Notes: generated from the sequence alone by a model not told the origin. A stretch of 64,000 nucleotides of DNA from Chryseobacterium balustinum (GCF_900168205.1 NZ_FUZE01000019.1:31530-95529), one strand, 5' to 3'. Shown: positions 1-9,205, counted from the first letter of the stretch. Numbers and translations are program-made.

Positions 1-2
1 GA

Positions 3-122
3 GTTTCTTCACAATATGATCTTGGTTTTAAAGATGATTGGGATGGTTTGATAAACGGAAAAAGAAAAGATCAGGCGATGAGATTTTCGATTGGAATAAA
101 CTTTTATATAGGAAAAAAATAA
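3..122 (+). CDS. C-terminal end of an outer-membrane beta-barrel protein (partial)
   Basis: An open frame enters from the window edge and ends at a TAA 11 bases before the next start. The 39 visible residues end in MRFSIGINFYIGKK, an alternating aromatic/hydrophobic closing strand typical of Bacteroidota outer-membrane beta-barrel proteins. The close spacing to the following lipoprotein gene suggests one operon. The family cannot be named from so short a tail. The barrel assignment is an inference from the terminal strand pattern. Confidence 0.5.
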   Translation, partial: VSSQYDLGFKDDWDGLINGKRKDQAMRFSIGINFYIGKK

Positions 123-133
123 AAACTTAAACT

Positions 134-1645
134 ATGAAAACTATATTACAAATTCTCGGTATAATTATCATTTCATTTTCCCTTCTCTCTTGTAATGAAG
201 AGCTTGTAGATCAGGCTCAATCGGGAATATTAAAAGGAAAAGTAGTGAAAAGAGGTACTAATGTTCCTCTTGGAAACGTGAAAATTTTTACTGCACCCAC
301 CACCGAAACTGTATTTACGGGTACAGACGGTACTTTTGAGATTAAAAACATGCCCGTTGGAAATTATTCTGTAAAGGCTGAGCTGAGTGGATATATTACA
401 ACGTTTCAGGCAGTCAATATTCAGAAACAAGATCAGGTGGTAACCGCCGTTTTCGAAATGGATGATGATAATTCACTTAATACACCGCCTACCACTCCGG
501 TATTACTCAGTCCTATAGACAATGCGGTGAATCAACCTCTCATCGTTGAGCTTACTTGGAATTCTACTGATCCCGATACAGTTGATGTGCTAAAATATAA
601 TTTAACCATTAAAAATAATCTTGATACCAATATTATCCAGGTCAATGATCTTCTTACAAATCACTATACACTTTCGAATCTTAAATTTGGGGTAAGTTAT
701 TTTTGGCAGGTTTCAGTTTCTGATGGAATACACGCGCCTGTACTCAGTGCGATTAGTAAGTTTACCACCAATATGGTTCCTCTTAATCGTTATCATTATG
801 TACAAAAACAAAATGGAAACTTACTCATTGTGTCGAGTAATGAGTTGGGAGCAAATTTCCAATTTACAAATTCGTCTTACAATAGTTGGCGACCTAGAAA
901 AAATAATAATGCAGGATTAATTGCATTTTTAAGAACTGAAGGAGGTAATTCACATATTTATACTGCTAATCCTGATGGATCTAATGTTTTTAAAGTAACG
1001 ACAGTACCCGTCGCAGGATTTAATAATAATGAAATGGATTTCTCGTGGAGTACCAATGGCCAAGAGTTCCTCTATGCAAACTTTAATAAACTCTATAGAA
1101 TAAATAAAGATGGAAGTGGTTTAAATTTAGTCTACACAGCACCTTCCGGAACGATGATTTCTGAATGTGACTGGAGTTATGATGGAAGCAAAATTGCATT
1201 AAAAACCAATAGTGTCAATGGATATGGTACTCAGATTTACATCATTGATATGTTGGGAAATACGATAAAGACAATTTTATCAGGAACTTTAGGAGCGAGT
1301 GGAGGTTTAAATCTTTCAGTAGATGGCAATCGTCTTTTGTATACTCGGGATATTTCAGGGTTTGAAGATATTAGTGGTAATTACAGACAGCTCGACACTC
1401 ACATTTTTGTCTATGATCTGATATCCAATATTACCTATGATATATCTTCTGAAAGTGAAAGACCGCAAGGTACAAATGATTTAGATCCTCGTTTTTCACC
1501 CAATAATGCTCAGATTATTTTTACGAATACTTCTAATGATAATATTTCACAGAGAAATGTAGTCACCGTAGACTTAAATAATGATTTGACAGATATGCAG
1601 AGAACAATACTCTTTAGCAACGCAGAAATGCCGGATTATGAATAA
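134..1645 (+). CDS. Lipoprotein with carboxypeptidase-like, FN3-like and TolB-like propeller domains
   Basis: A 503-residue surface or periplasmic lipoprotein. The N-terminal hydrophobic segment ends in the lipobox SLLSC with Cys20. Residues about 32-110 form a carboxypeptidase regulatory-like (Ig-like) domain (LKGKVVKRGTNVPLGNVKI). Residues about 118-213 look like a fibronectin-III-type domain (LTWNSTDPD, YFWQVSVSDG). Residues about 215-500 carry WD40-like/PD40 repeats (YTANPDGSNVFKVT, DWSYDGSKIA, DPRFSPNNAQIIF) as in TolB-type beta-propellers. No catalytic residues are evident, so a binding or scaffold role is likely. It follows a putative outer-membrane protein by 11 bases and ends before a clear terminator. 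Confidence 0.8.
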   Translation: MKTILQILGIIIISFSLLSCNEELVDQAQSGILKGKVVKRGTNVPLGNVKIFTAPTTETVFTGTDGTFEIKNMPVGNYSVKAELSGYITTFQAVNIQKQDQVVTAVFEMDDDNSLNTPPTTPVLLSPIDNAVNQPLIVELTWNSTDPDTVDVLKYNLTIKNNLDTNIIQVNDLLTNHYTLSNLKFGVSYFWQVSVSDGIHAPVLSAISKFTTNMVPLNRYHYVQKQNGNLLIVSSNELGANFQFTNSSYNSWRPRKNNNAGLIAFLRTEGGNSHIYTANPDGSNVFKVTTVPVAGFNNNEMDFSWSTNGQEFLYANFNKLYRINKDGSGLNLVYTAPSGTMISECDWSYDGSKIALKTNSVNGYGTQIYIIDMLGNTIKTILSGTLGASGGLNLSVDGNRLLYTRDISGFEDISGNYRQLDTHIFVYDLISNITYDISSESERPQGTNDLDPRFSPNNAQIIFTNTSNDNISQRNVVTVDLNNDLTDMQRTILFSNAEMPDYE

Positions 1646-1700
1646 GAGTTTGTAGCCTCATACAATAGATAAACCCAAAAGCTTTAGTGTAATTTTAGGG

Positions 1701-1736
1701 AGTCCGTCTCACAACTAGTGAAAACGGACTTTTTTT
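1701..1736 (+). terminator. Rho-independent terminator after the propeller lipoprotein
   Basis: The arms AGTCCGT (1701-1707) and ACGGACT (1724-1730) pair perfectly and are followed by a run of six T. It lies 55 bases past the lipoprotein stop and points the same way. Confidence 0.85.
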
Positions 1737-1972
1737 ATGATTTTTTTCGACCTCTTATCGGAGAATGATTTTAATATAAAAGGTTCTCAACCCACCTCAT
1801 TTAGTTGTGAGAGAAACTCTTTTTTCTTTTGATAAAAAGAATACCGTAAAAACCTATTGCAATGTAAATGAAAATATTTCATCATGTAGATTTATTTCTA
1901 TGTTTTAAATATGCTAAATCTGTACAATCCGTTTGAAGAATAAAAAAAATTGGAGCAGAATTTAAAAAATCT

Positions 1973-2012
1973 GTTCAAAAAAATAAACTCCAGATAAATT
2001 TATCTAGAGTTT
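1973..2012 (-). terminator. Terminator of the LuxR-type regulator gene
   Basis: A near-perfect palindrome at 1985-2012 (arms AAACTC-AGATAAA and TTTATCT-GAGTTT with one unpaired base each) lies 23 bases past the stop of the minus-strand regulator. On that strand it runs into a T-rich tract. The 1646-2035 gap therefore holds two opposed terminators and no gene. Confidence 0.7.
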
Positions 2013-2035
2013 ACTTAGGGTAATACTATTGGTTA

Positions 2036-2683
2036 TTAATCTATAATATGATTTGCGATGGCGTATTTTACCACACCGACAGAATTTTTTACATTCAGTT
2101 TTAATAAAATTCTTTTACGGTGAGTTTCTACGGTATTAATGCTTATGAAAAGTTTTTCGCAAATATCCTTACTGCTTAAGCCATCGCAGATGAGTTTTAA
2201 TATTTCCATTTCACGCTTTGTAAGAGGATCTTGAATGTGAAGTTTTTGTTTTTTTTCATCCGTGTTTAAAAAGTTGATCATTTTCTCTTTTGCATAGTCA
2301 CAGATGTAAATTTCATTGGAAAGTAAGGCTTGTACAGATTTCAAAAATTCATCGTACCTACTGTTTTTATCAAGATAGCTTTTTATTCCTTTATTAAACA
2401 GTTTCCTAATATCCATTATATCATAGCTGTTGCCAATTACAATAATCTTTATCGTTTTATTTTGTGCAGTAATATTTTCTACATTTTTTAAAAGATCTGT
2501 CAGCATAAGCATATTAGAGTTAATCATCAAAAACTCTGGAGGTTTGCCTTGAAGGTTCTCTTGTAAGGCCTCGTAAGAATTACACAAATCAATAGTATTA
2601 AAAAGACTGCTTTGAGTCAGAAGTTTTGATAAACCCTCAGTGTATAGCATGGGTTCACCAAAAATAGTTAATTTAGGCTTCAT
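2036..2683 (-). CDS. LuxR/NarL-type transcriptional regulator with an atypical receiver domain
   Basis: A 215-residue protein with an N-terminal receiver-like fold (about 1-125) and a C-terminal LuxR-type helix-turn-helix (about 150-213: LTKREMEILKLICDGLSSKD, INTVETHRKRILLKL). The HTH is canonical, so it very probably binds DNA. The receiver is not canonical. The usual acidic pair near the N-terminus is reduced to one Glu (FGEPM), and where the phospho-acceptor Asp is expected the sequence reads MINSN, with Asn55. The switch Lys (YLDKNS) is kept. It may act without phosphorylation or respond to another signal. It is monocistronic, with its own terminator and a 547-base upstream gap. Confidence 0.85.
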   Translation of the reverse strand: MKPKLTIFGEPMLYTEGLSKLLTQSSLFNTIDLCNSYEALQENLQGKPPEFLMINSNMLMLTDLLKNVENITAQNKTIKIIVIGNSYDIMDIRKLFNKGIKSYLDKNSRYDEFLKSVQALLSNEIYICDYAKEKMINFLNTDEKKQKLHIQDPLTKREMEILKLICDGLSSKDICEKLFISINTVETHRKRILLKLNVKNSVGVVKYAIANHIID

Positions 2684-3230
2684 CAGGTCAGTTTTAGTAT
2701 ATAAATATACGAAAAAAAGCGTATGTTTTTCGTAAAAAATATAATTTAATGCAGTTAATTTTGTTTTATTGGTTTGTTTTTGCGGTTTTTTTTGTGGTTT
2801 CTGTAAATAAATCTCTTTTTTTAGATTTGTATTTAATGAAATAATAGATGTCGTGTAAAAACACCTGTATTTATAGGCTTTTTTTATTTTTTTTAAAGTT
2901 TAATTAACGTTTTAGTGATATGCTTAAGTTGAGATTAGTTGCCTCAAAAATGACAAATTGAACATTATTATTTAATTTTTTTTTAGAATTAAGCTTAAAA
3001 TCTTAGAATAATTAAAAAATTATGTTAGACTTTTGAAACAAAAATGCCGTAATTGGGCCTTGAACATCGAGAATATCTCAAAACAGCTTGAAAACACACC
3101 AAGATAAAGTTGCGAAGAAACCCAATAGGTCAATAAAATTTTATATAGGTTTTTAGTCTAAGCCATTTTTAAAGGAAGATGGCAAAAGGTTTGCAGAGTT
3201 TTTGCGTAACTTTAAGAAAAATACACATTT
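2684..3230. other. 547-base AT-rich gap between divergent genes, no gene seen
   Basis: This stretch separates the minus-strand LuxR-type gene from the plus-strand GNAT-nitrilase gene. It is rich in T and A tracts. I found no convincing ORF, tRNA or stable hairpin. Just before the 3231 start there is TTTG (3190-3193) and TAACTTTA (3207-3214), resembling Bacteroidota promoter elements, but the spacing is short and the call is weak. Confidence 0.4.
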
Positions 3231-4733
3231 ATGCAGATAGAAACACGCACCCTGAAAGTAGACGACTATGATGAGTTGGTAGAAACCATGCGCAGAGCAT
3301 ATCCTCAAATGTCAGAATACGTTTGGTCAAAAAAAAGCATTGCCAAGCTGAATAAAATTTTTGAAGCCGGGCAAATCTGCATCACAGTAGACGGAAAAAT
3401 TGCAGCCGTTGCATTATCCATTATTGTAAACTATGATGAGTTTGGGGATGATCATACGTATAGTGATATCACCGGAAATTATTCTTTCAATACCCATATT
3501 TCAACCGGAAATGTATTATACGGAATAGAAATTTTTGTTGATCCCGAATATCGTAAATTGAGATTGGGAAGAAGATTATACGATGCCCGAAAAGAGCTTT
3601 GTGAATTATTAAATCTGAAATCCATTATTTTGGGTGGAAGAATTCCGCACTATCACAAATACAGCAACGAAATTTCGCCTAGAGAATATATCAGAAGAGT
3701 AAGGGATAAAGAAATTTATGATCCTGTGCTTTCTTTCCAGCTTTCTAATAATTTTTTGCCGATAAAAGTGTTGAAAAAATATCTTCCCGAAGACGAAGCT
3801 TCTCATGAAAATGCGGTTTTACTTCAATGGAATAATATTTACTACAGCAAAAAACCAAACACAATGCAGGATAGCGTTATCCGTTTGGGATTGGTGCAGT
3901 GGCAGATGAGGCAGTTTAAAGATATTGATGCTTTTTATGAGCAAGTTGAGTTTTTTGTGAATGTTATGGGAGATTACAAATCAGATTTTGTGCTTTTCCC
4001 AGAATTGTTCAATACTCCTTTGTTGGCTCCATTCAATAACCTTTCTGAGCGAGACAGTATGATTGAGCTGGCAAAAATTACGGAAGAAATTAAAGCAAAG
4101 ATTTCAGAATTGGCTATCAGTTATAATGTGAATATTATTTCCGGAAGTATGCCGATTTTTGAAAATAATGATTTGTACAATGTGAGTTATCTCCTTCACC
4201 GTGACGGTAGAATCGATGAATATAGAAAAATTCATATCACTCCCAATGAAAGAAAGTACTACGGAATGAAAGGCGGGAACGAGATCAAAGTGTTTGATAC
4301 CGACTGTGGAAAAATAGGTTTGGTTATCTGTTACGACGTTGAATTTCCTGAATTACCAAGAATTTTAGCCGATCAAGGAATGAAAATTTTATTCGTTCCT
4401 TATCTTACCGATACTCAAAATGCGTATATGCGAGTTCGTCATTGCGCGGCTGCAAGAGCCATTGAAAACGAATGTTATGTTGCGATTGCAGGCTGTGTCG
4501 GAAATCTCCCCGGAGTAAATAATATGGATATTCAGTTTGGTCAGGCTGCAGTTTTCACGCCTTCAGACTTTGCATTTCCTTCAAATGCGGTGAAAGGTGA
4601 AGCTACTCCAAATACAGAAATGACACTCATAGTGGATGTTGATTTAAACTTACTAAAAGATCTTCACTACAATGGTTCTGTTCAAATTCTGAAAGATAGA
4701 AGATCAGATCTGTATGAAACTTATTTGAAATGA
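3231..4733 (+). CDS. GNAT N-acetyltransferase / carbon-nitrogen hydrolase fusion protein
   Basis: A 500-residue two-domain protein. Residues about 1-190 form a GNAT acetyltransferase with the acetyl-CoA loop region VDPEYRKLRLGRRLYDAR. Residues about 213-500 form a nitrilase-superfamily amidohydrolase. The expected Glu-Lys-Cys triad is visible as FPELFN (Glu near 257), YRKIHITP (Lys near 332) and VICYDVEFPE (Cys near 367). The fused arrangement occurs in many bacteria, so it is a known architecture. The substrate is unknown; an amide product or substrate shared by the two domains is plausible. It is a single gene with its own terminator. Confidence 0.9.
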   Translation: MQIETRTLKVDDYDELVETMRRAYPQMSEYVWSKKSIAKLNKIFEAGQICITVDGKIAAVALSIIVNYDEFGDDHTYSDITGNYSFNTHISTGNVLYGIEIFVDPEYRKLRLGRRLYDARKELCELLNLKSIILGGRIPHYHKYSNEISPREYIRRVRDKEIYDPVLSFQLSNNFLPIKVLKKYLPEDEASHENAVLLQWNNIYYSKKPNTMQDSVIRLGLVQWQMRQFKDIDAFYEQVEFFVNVMGDYKSDFVLFPELFNTPLLAPFNNLSERDSMIELAKITEEIKAKISELAISYNVNIISGSMPIFENNDLYNVSYLLHRDGRIDEYRKIHITPNERKYYGMKGGNEIKVFDTDCGKIGLVICYDVEFPELPRILADQGMKILFVPYLTDTQNAYMRVRHCAAARAIENECYVAIAGCVGNLPGVNNMDIQFGQAAVFTPSDFAFPSNAVKGEATPNTEMTLIVDVDLNLLKDLHYNGSVQILKDRRSDLYETYLK

Positions 4734-4806
4734 TTTTCTTTTAATTCAAACAGATCTTGTGGATTCAGCAGTTTTTTGTTTGATCTAAAAATTTAATGAT
4801 ATTTTG

Positions 4807-4837
4807 AAGCACTTTCTTTTTGAAGGTGCTTTTTTTA
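4807..4837 (+). terminator. Terminator after the GNAT-nitrilase gene
   Basis: The arms AAGCACTTTC (4807-4816) and GAAGGTGCTT (4822-4831) pair with one G-U wobble and run into a T tract, 73 bases after the stop. Confidence 0.8.
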
Positions 4838-4893
4838 AATTTCTCTCTCAAATTTAAAGATCAGCTGAATCTGCAAAATCTGCGAGAGAAATT
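4838..4893. repeat. Intergenic imperfect palindrome, CTCTCGCAGATT-type
   Basis: The outer arms AATTTCTCTC (4838-4847) and GAGAGAAATT (4884-4893) pair perfectly. The right half contains AATCTGC and ATCTGCGAGAG. Related elements occur at 29682-29735, 35346-35411 and 50981-51047, so this is a member of a dispersed intergenic family. Confidence 0.55.
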
Positions 4894-5018
4894 AAAATCT
4901 TTTGATCCTTTTGCGATTTAAAAAATATCATAAACTAAAAAAATTAAATCAAATTTAAAATACGATCCACACTCAGTTTAAACTAAAAACCGACCTTTCG
5001 AAATTAAAATTTCCTGTT

Positions 5019-6827
5019 TTGAATCGATCGCTTCCTATTTTATTCGTCTTCCTTTTTTTCTTTTCATTTGATCTAAAAAGCCAGCAAATACCTGTGAAAA
5101 TTGCTTTTTTAGCTGATGTCCATTTTCAGGATTTATATGGAGAATTTTCAGATTCAGATTTTAAAGGAATTGAAAATCCGAAAACAGGTAAGAAAACTAT
5201 TCTCAGAACGATGGATTCTCAACTGCATTCCACAAGGATTTTTAATGAAAATTATTTTGCTTTTCTCGCGGCTTTGGATGATATTGCTAAAAGAAATATC
5301 AAAATCGTTGCGCTTCCCGGAGATTATACAGATGACGGACAAGCTTATAATTTGCGGGGTTTAAAGAAAATTTTAGAAGAATATCAGAAAAAATATCAAA
5401 TGCGGTTTTTCATCACGACGGGTAATCACGATCCTGTCGGTCCGTTTCTGAAACAAGGAGGAAAATCTGATTTTATGGATGAAAAGGGTGGTGAGCTATC
5501 AATTGTCAGTGACAAGAAATGGATTAAAAATAAAGAAAAAAGAGCTGTTCTTACGAAAGATATTGCGATGTCGGGATATCTGGAAATTTTGAATGAGATG
5601 AAAGGATTTGGTTTTGTACCATCTGAAAAAGATCTTTTTTGGCAGACTCCCTTCAGTAGAGATTCTTATGAACAATTTAATTTAAAAAATGCTTTAAAAG
5701 ACTCTGAATATTCCAACAGAATGTATGAGGTAAGTCCTGGTTTTTCGGTGCCTGGCTTTTCTTATGTTGTTGAACCAGTCGAAGGGATTTGGTTAATGGC
5801 AATTGATGGAAATACCTATATTCCCAAAAATAACAATGGAAATCCGAAAGATGAAAATAATTTTCAAGGTGCTTCCATCGGGTACAATACTATTTTAACC
5901 AATAAAAAACATTTATTTTCCTGGGTTGAAAAAGTGGTGATCGAAGCTAAAAAATATAATAAAATATTAATTGCTTTTACTCATTATCCGATTTTAGATT
6001 TTAACGATGATGCTAATTCAGATATCAAAAAATTGTTAGGAAACGATAAATGGCAAATGGATAGAGTTCCTCAAGATGAGGTTGCAGAATTGTTGGCAAA
6101 AGCCGGTTTGAAATTACATTTTGCAGGACATATGCACATCAACGATACCGGAATTAAAAAATTTGATGATGGAAAAATGCTCGTCAATATTCAGGTTCCT
6201 TCTTTAGCAGCGTATATTCCTGGGTATAAAATTCTCACGGTTAATTCTGAGGATGAATTTGAGGTGGAAACGATTTCCATTAAAAATGTTCCAAGATTCA
6301 ACGAGTTGTTTCCGCTTTATGAAAAGGAGTTTGATAATTTAAAAACTAAGAACTCCTCAAAGGAGATCTGGAATAAAGATATTTTAAAAACAAAAAATTA
6401 TCAGGATTTTACATTGTTTCATCTGAAAGAGCTGGTGAGACTTCGTTTTATTCCTTCCGACTGGCCGAAAGATTTTATTGAAAAAGCTTCAAAACTTTCA
6501 GGTAAAGATTTGTTGGAGTTAAGTTCAGGAAATCAAAAAACATCCAACAACGTCAAAAATAAATTTACAAAATGGAACTTTGAAGATGCACTTTTAAATC
6601 TTTATCAACTACAATCTGCAGATGAATTGGCAAAAAAAGATATTCTTAAAAAAAGGCTTTCTCAGTATAAAATTTTAGAACAAAATTTTGAAAATTTAAA
6701 AACCAATGATGATTTTTTGAATCAACTTAAAACTTTCTTTAAGATTTTAGAAAAACTGTCATCAGGAGATGCTTCAGACCATTTTAAGATTGATTTTCAG
6801 AAAGGTGAAATTGTGAATTTGAAGTGA
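5019..6827 (+). CDS. Secreted calcineurin-like metallophosphoesterase
   Basis: A 602-residue protein with an N-terminal signal peptide (hydrophobic residues 5-17, then SQQIP). The metallophosphoesterase motifs appear in order: DVH (Asp33, His35), GDYTDDG, TGNHD, a later THYP and GHMHIND. The catalytic domain fills about residues 25-400. The Lys-rich C-terminal 200 residues are unassigned. The frame is open back to 4959 but has no ATG. The TTG at 5019 gives a good signal peptide and is the best start, though an upstream sequencing error cannot be excluded. The gene ends immediately against the convergent GLPGLI gene, with no spacer. Confidence 0.82.
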   Translation: MNRSLPILFVFLFFFSFDLKSQQIPVKIAFLADVHFQDLYGEFSDSDFKGIENPKTGKKTILRTMDSQLHSTRIFNENYFAFLAALDDIAKRNIKIVALPGDYTDDGQAYNLRGLKKILEEYQKKYQMRFFITTGNHDPVGPFLKQGGKSDFMDEKGGELSIVSDKKWIKNKEKRAVLTKDIAMSGYLEILNEMKGFGFVPSEKDLFWQTPFSRDSYEQFNLKNALKDSEYSNRMYEVSPGFSVPGFSYVVEPVEGIWLMAIDGNTYIPKNNNGNPKDENNFQGASIGYNTILTNKKHLFSWVEKVVIEAKKYNKILIAFTHYPILDFNDDANSDIKKLLGNDKWQMDRVPQDEVAELLAKAGLKLHFAGHMHINDTGIKKFDDGKMLVNIQVPSLAAYIPGYKILTVNSEDEFEVETISIKNVPRFNELFPLYEKEFDNLKTKNSSKEIWNKDILKTKNYQDFTLFHLKELVRLRFIPSDWPKDFIEKASKLSGKDLLELSSGNQKTSNNVKNKFTKWNFEDALLNLYQLQSADELAKKDILKKRLSQYKILEQNFENLKTNDDFLNQLKTFFKILEKLSSGDASDHFKIDFQKGEIVNLK

Positions 6828-7664
6828 TTATTTCTTAGATTTTCCTTTCCTTTTCAAAATATCAATCTCTATAATATTATTGTTTTTGCTGATCTGTTCA
6901 AGCATAAATTTTTTCTGTTCACGGATAATTTGTTCGCCCGTTCTGAAATTTCCTTCAGCATCTCTCTGGTCAGGAATTCTTCCCACTAGATATGCTGTAG
7001 GGTCGGTTCTATTTTGAAAGTATGTTTTTAGATAGGCTTCATAATCAAGTTTTGTTTCCCGAGATTCATCTTTACGGTAAGGATATTCGAAAGGACTTTT
7101 AGTATTTTTAATGCCTTTTAAAACAAATTTGTGGCTTGCGGTTTTGTCCTCAATTTTTAAAATTAACCCTGGTAAACCATGAAATTTATAAGGTCCATCC
7201 TGAATCGGAATATCTTTTGCAAACCATGCAATCCAAGTTCTACCCCCAAATTCTGTAGTTGCTTTCTGTACTTTATAGTTTAAAAGTTCATCAAATTCAT
7301 TAGATAAATTCCATTTTAGATTTACATTTTGCTCAACATTGTATTTGGAATCACCAACTTTAGTTTCAAAAGAAATTTTTTTATTGTTCAAATCTTTAAT
7401 ATCCATTTCAGAAATTTTATAAGGAAGCGGCATTACCATCAAACCTTTTTTGCTTTCTGCATTTATCGTAGAATCTGAAATGTATTTATCTAAACTATAG
7501 TAATGTGATTTGTCTTTGTCAACATTCAAGATCATGATTTGTTTACTTATATCTTTCTGATTGGTAGAATCTGAGATAAATTGATATTCGTAAGTAAATT
7601 GTTTATTTTGAGCCGAAAGTTGAATGGTAAAGAAAATAAAAAAGAGATGTAAGGATAATTTCAT
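6828..7664 (-). CDS. GLPGLI family secreted protein
   Basis: A 278-residue protein with a signal peptide (MKLSLHLFFIFFTIQLSAQ). The family's signature is present as FHGLPGLILKIED, preceded by the conserved GGRTWIAWFAKDIPIQDG. GLPGLI proteins are widespread in Flavobacteriia and are of unknown function. The C-terminus is Lys-rich. It lies at the 3' end of a minus-strand run of small secreted proteins, directly upstream of which is a decayed paralogue. Its stop abuts the stop of the convergent metallophosphoesterase. Confidence 0.85.
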   Translation of the reverse strand: MKLSLHLFFIFFTIQLSAQNKQFTYEYQFISDSTNQKDISKQIMILNVDKDKSHYYSLDKYISDSTINAESKKGLMVMPLPYKISEMDIKDLNNKKISFETKVGDSKYNVEQNVNLKWNLSNEFDELLNYKVQKATTEFGGRTWIAWFAKDIPIQDGPYKFHGLPGLILKIEDKTASHKFVLKGIKNTKSPFEYPYRKDESRETKLDYEAYLKTYFQNRTDPTAYLVGRIPDQRDAEGNFRTGEQIIREQKKFMLEQISKNNNIIEIDILKRKGKSKK

Positions 7665-7741
7665 CAGTTAAATATTAAAATGGAACAGTATCTTTTTGCT
7701 GAAAATTATTCGGAAAATTGAATGTTTAAGGGAAATATAGT

Positions 7742-8062
7742 TTATGCAATTCTACTTGATCTTGAGCTTTTTCCACAAACCAAACAATACAAATCTTCTC
7801 GCCAGATTCTGTTAACTTTATAATTTAATACCGTATTAATTTCCTGATCGATATTTATATTTTCAGCTAGAGTAGATTTCTCGGGACTTGATTTTATATC
7901 TGATGAGGTTTCCTTTTCTGCTTTTGAAATGAAATCGCTTTTCTTGCTTTCTGATATTAAAGTAGAATCTGAAATGTTTCGTTTTACGTTAATAAGATCT
8001 TTATTTTGCGCTGAAACCAGAGCAAAACTGACAATAAATAAAAGAGTTAGAAATAATTTCAT
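7742..8062 (-). pseudogene. Truncated, frameshifted GLPGLI-family remnant
   Basis: An ORF of about 106 residues (start taken at MKLFLTLLF) with an intact signal peptide. ISDSTLISESKK matches ISDSTINAESKK of the neighbouring GLPGLI protein, and VLNYKVNR matches LLNYKVQK. After that the frame diverges. Shifting by one base gives SGEKICIVWFVEKAQDQ, which aligns with GGRTWIAWFAKDIPIQDG of the intact copy and then stops. The GLPGLI signature and everything C-terminal is missing. I therefore read this as a tandem copy decayed by a frameshift and a 3' deletion. The short ORF could still be translated. Confidence 0.7.
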
Positions 8063-8116
8063 AATTTCAAAAGTGTATCCCAATTTAGTGAAAATTTGAA
8101 TGTGATTTTAATTTTT

Positions 8117-9205
8117 TTATTTGCCAGTTAAAGTTTTTAAAAATGGTAAAACTTGTGATGAACCATCTAATGTTTCGATAATAATTCCTCTTTCATTAAT
8201 TAAATAAAGAATGGGATAACCATTAATTCCAAACTGTTTTTCAATGTTTTTTTGGTCAGAAATAACAGTAAAGTTTACTTCTTTGTTAACGAAATATTTT
8301 TTGACATTTGCTTTAGAATCTGAACCGAAAATATTGATGAGTTCAATTTTAGGATTTAAATTAAAACCTGAGCTCAAAATATAGTCTGAAATCATTTTTG
8401 AATAACCACAATTGGTTGAAGAAAAAAGGAGAAGGGTTTGTTTTTCTTTTTTTGGATTAAAAGAAAATTGTTGACCATTAATATCAATTGCTTCAAAAGG
8501 CTGAACTACAGTATTTTTTGCTAAAGGCTGTAAAGAATCTTGTCTTTCGTAATATTTTAAAGCATAATCTTTTGGAAGAATAACTTTGAAATTGGTCGTT
8601 TTATCAAGGAAAATATAATTACTGAATAAATAAGTTACGGTTTGTCCCAATTTTCCATCTACAAAACTTTTTCTTTCAAACTTGCTGATTGTAAAATTTC
8701 CCGAAATGTAAATATGAAATTCGACTTTTATTTCTTTTCCTTCGTAATGATTAATGCTTTCTATGTTTGAATAATGACTGTGAATTTTCCCGTCGATTTG
8801 GGTTTCATCAATAAAACTCCATTTCTGTTTTAGCAAAGTGGTGGGTCCAAATTGTCTGAGACGGGAAGCTGAAATTGCGGCGTTTTGATTTTCTTTATTT
8901 TCGTATTCGTAAATGGTTTTTTCGGTGTGATTGACTTCGTAATAAAAATTGTTTTTGTAGAATTCCTCCGAAGTTTCGTTCTTGCTGTAGAATTCGAAAT
9001 CTTTATTTTGAGGTTTGTAGACGGTATATAAAATACTGAAAACAGAGATTGCATCCGTTTCAGGATTTGGATAATAGGCGGTAGTTTTATAGCTGATTAC
9101 ATTGGCTTGGAAATATTTGCGTTTTGCCTTTTCTAAATCAGGAACCTGAGCGCAAAGTTGGTCGATGCTTAATAGCAATAAAACAATACTTATAATCTTC
9201 TTCAT
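8117..9205 (-). CDS. Secreted thioredoxin-fold (TlpA-like) protein with a single active-site Cys
   Basis: Start taken at MKKIISIVLLLLS, 18 bases inside the longest frame, which gives a standard signal peptide and 362 residues. The C-terminal 130 residues form a thioredoxin-like/TlpA domain (TLLLFSSTNCGYSKM, then VISDQKNIEKQFGINGYPI with the cis-Pro). The usual CxxC is CGYS here, so the second redox Cys is missing. The N-terminal 220 residues look like a beta-rich lipoprotein-carrier-type domain without a family I can name. It is likely periplasmic. Function is unknown; a thiol-dependent or redox-dead binding role is possible. Confidence 0.75.
   Translation of the reverse strand: MKKIISIVLLLLSIDQLCAQVPDLEKAKRKYFQANVISYKTTAYYPNPETDAISVFSILYTVYKPQNKDFEFYSKNETSEEFYKNNFYYEVNHTEKTIYEYENKENQNAAISASRLRQFGPTTLLKQKWSFIDETQIDGKIHSHYSNIESINHYEGKEIKVEFHIYISGNFTISKFERKSFVDGKLGQTVTYLFSNYIFLDKTTNFKVILPKDYALKYYERQDSLQPLAKNTVVQPFEAIDINGQQFSFNPKKEKQTLLLFSSTNCGYSKMISDYILSSGFNLNPKIELINIFGSDSKANVKKYFVNKEVNFTVISDQKNIEKQFGINGYPILYLINERGIIIETLDGSSQVLPFLKTLTGK

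Noticed and set aside
3190..3214. Promoter for the GNAT-nitrilase gene
   Set aside because: TTTG and TAACTTTA are present, but the 13-base spacing is too short and the -7 box lacks the final G, so I did not list it as a feature.
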